DNA of 64,000 nucleotides from Lewinella sp. 4G2 (GTDB lineage Bacteria; Bacteroidota; Bacteroidia; Chitinophagales; Saprospiraceae). This document shows positions 37,314 to 43,014 of this stretch, one piece after another; the first letter of the stretch is position 1, and every line of letters begins with the position of its first letter. Position numbers and translations under genes: made by a program. The notes under the pieces were generated by a model. It did no database searches. It worked only from the letters and a program-made list of their open reading frames with translations, and was not told the DNA's origin. The stretch spans positions 2,604,001 through 2,668,000 of the forward strand of contig NZ_LVWJ02000014.1 in assembly GCF_001625015.1 (NCBI RefSeq). The letters are read 5' to 3'.

Positions 37314-38741
37314 ATGCAAACCGATCACATCACTATTCTGCAGTGGGTCTTGGTCATTGGCAGTAGCCTGGCCCTGTTCGGTGTGGCTCCCTTAGCCCGG
37401 ACGGCGGCGGAGTTCTTCGGTGGGCGCACGAAGGATCGGGCTCCGACGGTGGTGGCGTTGACGAGCAGCCTCGTTATCAGTTGGTTGTTTGCCAAATCCA
37501 TCACCAACGCGGCGAATCTCGGCTTGGCCTTTGGCTTGATCGGCGGGGTAGCCTACGCGGCCTACTACCTCAGCTTCGCCGTGGCTGGCTGGGTCATCTA
37601 CCGGATGCGGACGGTGGGGGGGTACACCTCCATCCACCATTTTCTGCGGAGCAACTTTGGCCGGGGGGCAGTGCTGGTTTTTTCGTTGCTCATTTGCTTT
37701 CGCTTGTTCAATGAGGTGTGGTCCAACACCATGGTCATCGGCAGTTACTTTGGCGGGGTGGGGGATACGGCTTACTACCTGGCCATCCTGGTCTTTACGG
37801 CGCTGACGCTGGCCTACAGCCTGAAGGGCGGAATGTCCTCCAGCATCCTCACGGACGTGATCCAGATGGCACTATTCGGGGTGTTACTGGTGGTCATTCT
37901 CGGAGCGATCATTCCCCGAATCAATTACTCCGCCGCGCCCTTACTGAGTAGTGGGGAGTGGACGATGGCGGCCGGTGGGAATCTGCTCCTTGTCGCCATT
38001 CTGCAGAGCTTCAGTTACCCCTTTCACGATCCGGTTCTGACGGATCGGGCTTTTTTGAGTAGTCCGCAAGCTACCCTCAAAGCCTTCCTGTACGCCACAC
38101 CAATTGGTTTTGGGTGCATTCTATTGTTCAGTTTCGTGGGCATTTACGGTCAGGTTGCCGGCGTGGAAGGGCAGGCTCCGGTGGAGGTCGCCAAGCTGCT
38201 CGGTGGCCCGATTTTGCTGGTTATGAATTTCATTATGATCACCTCCGCGGCGAGTACGCTGGATTCCACTTTCACCAGTTTTTCCAAGTTAGCCGTAGTG
38301 GATATTGCGGGCGCTGCCGCAGGTGCCAAGCAAAGGGGAGGTGGGACCAGTCTCGATGCGGAGTACCTTACTCCAACACAACCCACCCCAAGCGTGAAGC
38401 GCGGTCGGATAGCCATGGTCGCCATCGTAGTGCTGGGGACGATCCCCGTCTTCCTGAACCCAACCATTCTTTCGGCGACGACCGTATCCGGAGCAATGGT
38501 ATTCGGCCTGGCGCCGGTTTTTTGCCTGTGGAATACGCAGGCGGGCCCCCTCAGCTTTCACCTTTCCGTCGGGTTCGGTTTGCTATGCGGTCTGGCTTAC
38601 GCTCTGGGTGTCTGGCCGGATAGTTGGATATTAACCTCCGGCAAGTACAATGGTCTGCTGAGCGTCAGCCTGGTAGAAACCATTGGGTGTACGCTGTTGT
38701 ACCTCTTGCCGATCCCCTTCACCAAAAACGCAAGCAGATGA
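37314..38741 (+). CDS. Sodium:solute symporter family protein
   Basis: The 475-residue product is almost entirely hydrophobic, with about 13 membrane segments. Features of the SSS/solute-sodium symporter family are visible: LGLAFGLIGGVAYAAYYLSFAVAGWVIYRMR early, GGYTSIHHFLRSNFG, LKGGMSSSILTDVIQMALFGVLLVV in the middle and MIITSAASTLDSTFTSFSKLAVVDI after it. The family couples sodium entry to uptake of sugars, amino acids, nucleosides or vitamins; which one is not clear. Downstream of susC-susD it would complete transport from the periplasm to the cytoplasm. The loop AGAAAGAKQRGG carries a copy of the 18-bp motif. Its stop overlaps the csaA start as ATGA. A TAACTTTC at 37286-37293 could be its own weak promoter. 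Confidence 0.88.
   Translation: MQTDHITILQWVLVIGSSLALFGVAPLARTAAEFFGGRTKDRAPTVVALTSSLVISWLFAKSITNAANLGLAFGLIGGVAYAAYYLSFAVAGWVIYRMRTVGGYTSIHHFLRSNFGRGAVLVFSLLICFRLFNEVWSNTMVIGSYFGGVGDTAYYLAILVFTALTLAYSLKGGMSSSILTDVIQMALFGVLLVVILGAIIPRINYSAAPLLSSGEWTMAAGGNLLLVAILQSFSYPFHDPVLTDRAFLSSPQATLKAFLYATPIGFGCILLFSFVGIYGQVAGVEGQAPVEVAKLLGGPILLVMNFIMITSAASTLDSTFTSFSKLAVVDIAGAAAGAKQRGGGTSLDAEYLTPTQPTPSVKRGRIAMVAIVVLGTIPVFLNPTILSATTVSGAMVFGLAPVFCLWNTQAGPLSFHLSVGFGLLCGLAYALGVWPDSWILTSGKYNGLLSVSLVETIGCTLLYLLPIPFTKNASR
38309..38326 (-). repeat. Dispersed 18-bp motif, copy 6 (coding, GAAAG frame)
   Basis: GGGCGCTGCCGCAGGTGC inside the symporter gene, encoding AGAAAGA in a hydrophilic loop. Exact consensus in reverse orientation. 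Confidence 0.75.
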
Positions 38742-39079
38742 ATGGCCAACCCCTAAGCTGGGCCGAGTTCGAACGGGTAGAGATGCGGGTAGGGACCGTC
38801 CTCTCCGCCAAGCCCTTCCCCGAAGCGCGCAACCCCAGCTACCAGCTCCGGATCGACTTCGGTTCAGAGATCGGTGAACGAAAAACCTCCGCCCAGATCA
38901 CGGACCGTTACCTTCCCGAAGACCTGGTGGGGCGGCAGGTAGTGGCAGTCGTCAACTTCCCCCCGAAGCAGATCGCCAATATGATGAGCGAGTGCCTCGT
39001 CCTGGGTGGGATGGAAGGAAAGGTGGTCACGTTACTGAAGCCGGATTTCCCGGTGGTGAATGGAACTCGGATTGGGTGA
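38738..39079 (+). CDS. csaA: CsaA-type tRNA-binding protein
   Basis: The 113-residue protein from the ATG at 38738 is a lone tRNA-binding OB-fold domain of the kind found in CsaA, EMAP-II and the C-terminus of MetRS. The markers are FERVEMRVGTVLSAKPFPEARNPSYQLRIDFG, then the conserved KTSAQITDRYLPEDLVGRQVVAVVNFPPKQIANMMSECLVLGG. Length and motifs match CsaA, described as a secretion-related chaperone and tRNA binder. The start overlaps the symporter stop (ATGA), so it is probably translated by coupling, although a role in transport is unlikely. A longer reading from 38624 runs inside the symporter gene and can be discarded. Confidence 0.88.
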   Translation: MNGQPLSWAEFERVEMRVGTVLSAKPFPEARNPSYQLRIDFGSEIGERKTSAQITDRYLPEDLVGRQVVAVVNFPPKQIANMMSECLVLGGMEGKVVTLLKPDFPVVNGTRIG

Positions 39080-39107
39080 TGGGAGGAATTAAATATCATA
39101 AAGGAAC

Positions 39108-39251
39108 GGGCGCTTGGAGAACCCCAGCAAGCCCGCTTCGCTCGGCTTCCTGGGGCCGCTCCAAGACCCTGAAGCCTACCTTTAGTAGGGTCTCGGAGCG
39201 GCCTGGGCATTCGCCGCGAAGCAAGCGAATGCTCAGGTTCTCCGAGCGCCC
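39108..39251. repeat. REPIN-like inverted pair of structured hairpins
   Basis: Two inverted copies of a 62-64-base hairpin flank an 18-base spacer (39170-39187). Ends GGGCGCTTGGAGAACC (39108-39123) and GGTTCTCCGAGCGCCC (39236-39251) match as an inverted repeat, as do GGCCGCTCCAAGACCC (39154-39169) and GGGTCTCGGAGCGGCC (39188-39203). Within each half, CTTGGAG pairs with CTCCAAG on the left and CTCGGAG with CTCCGAG on the right. The inner stems (AAGCC/GGCTT and GCATTCGC/GCGAATGC) differ completely but both pair, around loops sharing GCGAAGC (in opposite orientation). The element lies between two convergent genes, a usual place for REPs. No transposase is nearby. Confidence 0.7.
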
Positions 39252-39262
39252 GGGCATAAGAG

Positions 39263-39484
39263 CTATGAGGACATTCTATAATGACCATTCTTCCACTCTT
39301 GCACCTTCTCTTCACCCCAATCATTGCGCTCAAAGAGTTCATCCATTTGCGCATCTACTTCTTCTGAAAGGTGGCGAATCAGGACTCTCCGCATTTCGAG
39401 AATCACGCTTTCCGGTACTTCATGCTGGAACATTTTCAGTAGTTCTAGCTGAGCGTTGGTTAAGGGAGGCGATTGCGTTGACAT
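39263..39484 (-). CDS. Small antitoxin-like protein, no partner seen
   Basis: The product has 73 residues from the ATG at 39484. The pattern LTNAQLELLKMFQHEVPESVILEMRRVLIRHLSEEVDAQMDELFERNDWGEEKVQEWKNGHYR resembles a common small helical family of Bacteroidota (LTNxQxELLKLF..., two helices, a W near the end, final HxR). I have seen members of it beside PIN or other toxin genes, but the family link is from memory and the function is an inference. Downstream on the minus strand, where a toxin would be expected, lie only the REPIN-like element and the end of csaA. The upstream neighbour is divergent. It could be an orphan antitoxin or an unrelated regulator. Confidence 0.55.
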   Translation of the reverse strand: MSTQSPPLTNAQLELLKMFQHEVPESVILEMRRVLIRHLSEEVDAQMDELFERNDWGEEKVQEWKNGHYRMSS

Positions 39485-39560
39485 GGGCTACTTCTTTTAC
39501 GAATAACGAGAAGCAACATGTTTCCGTTGCGCTACTTCTTCCAATAAATATACAGGTAGC

Positions 39561-40994
39561 ATGACCAAACCCACAACGGAAAAGCAACTCGGCACCCTCA
39601 CCGGCCCCGTCCTCCTTTTTGGAGGTGCCTACTCCAACTTCCACGCCCTGGAAGCACTGAAGGCGGAGGCGGATCGGCTGGGAATACCACCTTGCAATAT
39701 CATCTGTACCGGTGATACGCCGGGCTATTGCGCGGACCCGGAAGCGTGCCTCGACCTCATCGAGAAGTGGGGCATCCACAGCATCGCTGGCAACGTCGAG
39801 ACCAATCTCGTTAACGGTACCGACGATTGCGGCTGCGGCTTCGGGGATGGCTCCCGCTGCGACATGTTCGCCAAGCTGTGGTACACCTACGCCGCCAAAA
39901 ACGTATCCCCCAAAAACCTGGCCTTCATGGCGGGCCTACCGGACTTCCTTCGATTCCAGTACGCCGGAAAAGAAGTCGTTGTTCTCCACGGCTCCCCCCG
40001 CCACCAATCCGAATTCGTGTGGGCAAGTACGGAGGCAGCCTTGAAAGCTCAATTTTGTAAGGACGTCCACGCGGACGTAGTCGTTGCTGGGCATTGTGGA
40101 CTTCCGTTCCTTGATGAGTTGCAAGTATCGAGTGGCGAGGGTCGAGTTGCAAGTGGCGAGTTGCGAGTAGCGAGCGAAGCGAGAGTAGCAGCGGAGCAAA
40201 TCGAGAATCGAGAATCGCTTATCGAGAATCGAGAATCACGCAGTGCCGCGAGAGTAGCAGCGGAGCAAATCGAAAATCAAATATCACATATCGCATATCG
40301 CATATCCCATTGGGTCAACCCCGGAGTAATCGGCATGCCCGCCAACGACGGCACCCCCCGCACCTGGTACGCCATCCTCAACGATACGGACGGTCTTGAA
40401 GTCACCTTCCACGCCCTCAACTACGACCACGAAGCCGCCAAATCCAGCATGCTGGACGACCGCCGTCTCCCCGTTTCCTACGCGGCTACCCTCACCACGG
40501 GGATTTGGGACAATACGGAGATCATGCCCCCCACCGAAGAGGCGCTGGAAGGCATTCCGCTCAACGCCACCTTACTTGCCACTCAACTGCGCACCCGCGG
40601 CAGCGCCCAAAAAACGAACGTGAAAACGGACCGGACCAACCGGAATAAACCTCAAGAAATGAATACGTACTCCAACCCCAAAGACCTCCGCACCTTCGGT
40701 AAGATCGCCGAATGGCAGGAAGAAATGGGCAATAAATTTTTCGACTGGTACGCTGGCGTGACGGAAGGCGATACGGCCCTCACCGAACGGGAGAAAGCCC
40801 TGATTGCCCTGGCCGTTAGCCATGCCATCCAGTGTAGCTACTGTATCGATGCTTACACCACTAACTCCCTCCAGGCCGGTGCCGACGAGGAACAGATGAT
40901 GGAAGCCGTCCACGTCGCCGCCGCGGTAAAGGCCGGCACCACCCTCATTTACGCCCGGCAGATGCAGCGCCAGGTAGAAAAAATCACGATGTAG
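39561..40994 (+). CDS. Metallophosphoesterase fused to arsenosugar-associated peroxidase-like (CMD/AhpD) domain
   Basis: This is one 477-residue frame. Residues 10-350 are a calcineurin-like phosphoesterase: TGDTPGYCADP, AGNVE, DDCGCGFGDGS, VLHGSPRHQ, AGHCGLPF and NPGVIGMPANDGTPRTWY. Its first motif is GGAYSN where classical members have GDxHGN, as in the PYSN subgroup. Residues 189-250 (62 residues, ARVAAEQIEN twice) interrupt this domain and are made of heptamer-repeat DNA. Residues 367-477, from an internal ATG at 40659, form a complete 111-residue carboxymuconolactone decarboxylase/AhpD-like domain with CxxC at C425 and C428 (CSYCIDAYT), as in the peroxidase-like proteins found beside arsS. 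A copy of the 18-bp motif encodes part of the linker. arsS follows. The two parts may also be made separately from 40659. Confidence 0.8.
   Translation: MTKPTTEKQLGTLTGPVLLFGGAYSNFHALEALKAEADRLGIPPCNIICTGDTPGYCADPEACLDLIEKWGIHSIAGNVETNLVNGTDDCGCGFGDGSRCDMFAKLWYTYAAKNVSPKNLAFMAGLPDFLRFQYAGKEVVVLHGSPRHQSEFVWASTEAALKAQFCKDVHADVVVAGHCGLPFLDELQVSSGEGRVASGELRVASEARVAAEQIENRESLIENRESRSAARVAAEQIENQISHIAYRISHWVNPGVIGMPANDGTPRTWYAILNDTDGLEVTFHALNYDHEAAKSSMLDDRRLPVSYAATLTTGIWDNTEIMPPTEEALEGIPLNATLLATQLRTRGSAQKTNVKTDRTNRNKPQEMNTYSNPKDLRTFGKIAEWQEEMGNKFFDWYAGVTEGDTALTEREKALIALAVSHAIQCSYCIDAYTTNSLQAGADEEQMMEAVHVAAAVKAGTTLIYARQMQRQVEKITM
40122..40310 (+). repeat. Heptamer-repeat island absorbed into the metallophosphoesterase gene
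   Basis: Steps of seven are visible: GTATCGA, GTGGCGA, GGGTCGA, GTTGCAA, GTGGCGA, GTTGCGA, GTAGCGA; then TCGAGAA several times; then ATATCAC, ATATCGC, ATATCGC, ATATCCC. A longer unit GCGAGAGTAGCAGCGGAGCA occurs at about 40179 and 40248. The insert is about 186 bp, a multiple of three, and keeps the frame. Confidence 0.8.
40591..40608 (+). repeat. Dispersed 18-bp motif, copy 7 (coding, TRGSA frame, at the domain junction)
   Basis: GCACCCGCGGCAGCGCCC encoding RTRGSAQ in the linker between the phosphoesterase and the peroxidase-like domain, 51 bases before the internal ATG at 40659. Confidence 0.7.
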
Positions 40995-41058
40995 TAACGT
41001 AGTACGGTAGTCGGGTAGTAGCGTAGTACGCCGCCCGACTACAGACTAAAGACTAAAA
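40993..41058 (+). repeat. Octamer/heptamer island before arsS
   Basis: Octamers GTAGTAAC, GTAGTACG, GTAGTCGG, GTAGTAGC, GTAGTACG are followed by heptamers ACTACAG, ACTAAAG, ACTAAAA up to the arsS ATG. GTAGTCGGG (41007-41015) pairs with CCCGACTAC (41034-41042). The island fills the whole gap between the fused gene and arsS, so the arsS leader is made of repeat. Confidence 0.75.
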
Positions 41059-42129
41059 ATGGCTATCAAGCAAAAAACCAAATCCCTAAGCGCCACCGGC
41101 AACGCGCTGAGTTCCTCCTTCGTGCAACTGAACGTGCTGAACGGGAAGGACATCTCCGACGCAAAATTCCCCGTCTTCGCTAGCAAGCTGGCCGAGCAGG
41201 GGCACGCGCCCTTCAAGCCAACCCAGATTGAGATCTTTCAGCTGAATATCGGGAAGCTCTGTAACCAAACCTGTGCCCACTGCCACGTCGACGCCGGGCC
41301 GGACAAACGGGTGGAGAACATGAGCCGAGAAACGCTGCAGCAGTGCCTCGACATGATCGCCGCCATCCCGACGGTCACGACCGTGGACATCACCGGCGGG
41401 GCGCCCGAGATGAACCCTCACTTCCGCTGGTTCGTCGAGGAATGCACGAAGATGGGCAAGGAGGTGATCGACCGGTGCAACCTCACCATTATCATGGCCA
41501 ACCCGAAGTACCGGGATTTGCCCGAGTTTCTGGCCAAGCATAAGGTTCACGTTGTCAGCAGTTTGCCCTATTTCTCCAAGGCACGCACGGACGGGCAGCG
41601 GGGCGACGGTGTCTTCGAAGACTCCATCAAAGCCCTCCAACACCTTAACGAAGTCGGCTACGGCAAAGAAGGAACGGACCTGAAACTCGACCTCGTCTTC
41701 AACCCCTCGGGCGCTTATCTGCCAGGAAAACAGGAGACTTTGCAAGCGGAATTCAAGCGCCAATTGGATCGGAAGTTCGGCATCGTCTTCAACGAACTTT
41801 TCGCCATCACCAACCTACCGGTGAGTCGTTTCCTGGACTACCTCCTTGAAACGGGCAACTACGAAGAGTACATGGAAAAGCTTGTGGAAGCCTACAACCC
41901 CATGACCGTCGATAGCCTGATGTGCCGCAACACCATCTCCGTCAGTTGGCAAGGCTATCTCTACGACTGTGATTTCAACCAGATGCTCGAACTCAAAGTC
42001 GCCGCCAAAGGCCAGCACATTACTGATTTCGATGTCGCCGAACTCACGAACCGGAACATCGTCCTGAACCAGCACTGCTACGGGTGCACGGCGGGGGCGG
42101 GGAGTTCGTGTTCGGGAGTGATTAATTAG
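41059..42129 (+). CDS. arsS: Arsenosugar biosynthesis radical SAM enzyme ArsS
   Basis: ArsS transfers a 5'-deoxyadenosyl group to dimethylated arsenic on the way to arsenosugars. The 356-residue protein has the radical SAM cysteines C68, C72 and C75 in KLCNQTCAHCHVDAG, then VDITGGAPEMN. The family's C-terminal extension carries MCRNTISVSWQGYLYDCDFNQML and the ending CYGCTAGAGSSCSG (C340, C343, C351). In many relatives one of these cysteines is selenocysteine; here ordinary codons are used throughout. The upstream gene carries the peroxidase-like partner domain. ArsM, the methyltransferase that supplies the substrate, is not in the window. The gene ends directly in a heptamer-repeat hairpin. 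Confidence 0.9.
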   Translation: MAIKQKTKSLSATGNALSSSFVQLNVLNGKDISDAKFPVFASKLAEQGHAPFKPTQIEIFQLNIGKLCNQTCAHCHVDAGPDKRVENMSRETLQQCLDMIAAIPTVTTVDITGGAPEMNPHFRWFVEECTKMGKEVIDRCNLTIIMANPKYRDLPEFLAKHKVHVVSSLPYFSKARTDGQRGDGVFEDSIKALQHLNEVGYGKEGTDLKLDLVFNPSGAYLPGKQETLQAEFKRQLDRKFGIVFNELFAITNLPVSRFLDYLLETGNYEEYMEKLVEAYNPMTVDSLMCRNTISVSWQGYLYDCDFNQMLELKVAAKGQHITDFDVAELTNRNIVLNQHCYGCTAGAGSSCSGVIN

Positions 42130-42194
42130 TCTGTAGTCTGTAGTCTACAGTCTGTAGTCGAGCCACTACAGACTACAGACTACAGACTATAGAC
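42129..42194. repeat. Heptamer-repeat hairpin filling the arsS-hemJ gap
   Basis: Left arm 42129-42158 is built from AGTCTGT heptamers and right arm 42165-42194 from ACTACAG heptamers. They pair over 30 bases with about three mismatches around a CGAGCC loop. It spans exactly from the arsS stop to the hemJ stop, so it may end transcription from both sides. Confidence 0.75.
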
Positions 42195-42796
42195 TATAAA
42201 CTTTCACCCCTCTTAGCCTTATAGGCCACCGCCCCCCGATACACCAGACCACAAAAGATCGCCACCCCAATACCGAGGTAGACGTAATTCAACTCCCCCA
42301 CCTTGCCGAATACCGCGATGAAGGGAATGGCCACGAGGAAGAGGGTAGGGAACTCGTTCCACAAACGCAGTTGCCAGGGGCTGAAGGGGAGCTCGCCATT
42401 TTGCATGGGGAACATGAGTTTGGCCTTGGTGTAGACCTGGTAAACGACGAGGCCGAGCACGAGTGCAATTTTGACGATCAACCAGCCCGGCGTTCCGCTC
42501 TGGAGATAACCGGGGTTGAGGGCCACCATCGTCAGGCCGGCCGTCCAGGTGATCATCATGGCGGGGTTGACGATGATGCGGTAGACGCGGTCTTCCGTCC
42601 CGGAATATTCTTCGTGGAGAACTTCTTTGCGGATACGGCTGCGCGTGGCGGCTTCACTATCGCCAATTTCCGGAGCTATAATCTGGGATTCGGCGTGGTT
42701 CACCAGCACCCGGCCGAGGTAAAGCAGGCCGGCGAACCAGCTGGCGAATCCAATGACGTGCAGGGCTTTAGCGATGAGAATGATGGTAGCGCTCAT
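42194..42796 (-). CDS. hemJ: Protoporphyrinogen IX oxidase HemJ-type membrane protein
   Basis: HemJ oxidises protoporphyrinogen IX to protoporphyrin IX in haem synthesis. The 200-residue product has a first helix ATIILIAKALHVIGFASWFAGLLYLGRV with the conserved histidine (H13), then DRVYRIIVNPAMMITWTAGLTM, GWLIVKIALVLGLVVYQVY, LRLWNEFPTLFLVAIPFIAVFG and a last helix YVYLGIGVAIFCGLVYRG. This is the UPF0093/CopD-like arrangement. An insert of about 35 residues (NHAESQIIAPEIGDSEAATRSRIRKEVLHEEYSG) after the first helix makes it longer than proteobacterial HemJ, as in other Bacteroidota. It converges on arsS and is divergent from tamB, with 218 bases between their starts. Confidence 0.85.
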   Translation of the reverse strand: MSATIILIAKALHVIGFASWFAGLLYLGRVLVNHAESQIIAPEIGDSEAATRSRIRKEVLHEEYSGTEDRVYRIIVNPAMMITWTAGLTMVALNPGYLQSGTPGWLIVKIALVLGLVVYQVYTKAKLMFPMQNGELPFSPWQLRLWNEFPTLFLVAIPFIAVFGKVGELNYVYLGIGVAIFCGLVYRGAVAYKAKRGESL

Positions 42797-43014
42797 GGCC
42801 CAAAGGTAGCCCGGTAATCAACCATGGCATTGCTGCGTGACTAATCTTGACAGAACAAATACGGAGGCTTGATCAACTCCCTTTTCATAAGGAATTTGTT
42901 AAAGGTAGTAAGGGCCAAACATCACCTGATTAACTGGGTTATAGCTGCAATTCCCAGCTACGTTGACCACCCTCCGGGGAAAGGCTGGATCACGTTTTTT
43001 GTAGTCTTTGTGTA

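Noticed and set aside
38624-38737. Upstream extension of csaA
   Set aside because: It lies within the symporter coding region in another frame. The CsaA domain starts at the ATG at 38738, which overlaps the symporter stop.
40122-42194. Heptamer islands considered as a CRISPR array
   Set aside because: The repeats are 7-8 bases, tandem and degenerate, without unique spacers of about 30 bases, and no cas genes are present.
42797-43014. Search for a small RNA or tRNA between hemJ and tamB
   Set aside because: Only a 6-bp TAGCTG/CAGCTA stem is visible; nothing resembles tRNA, SRP RNA or a riboswitch.
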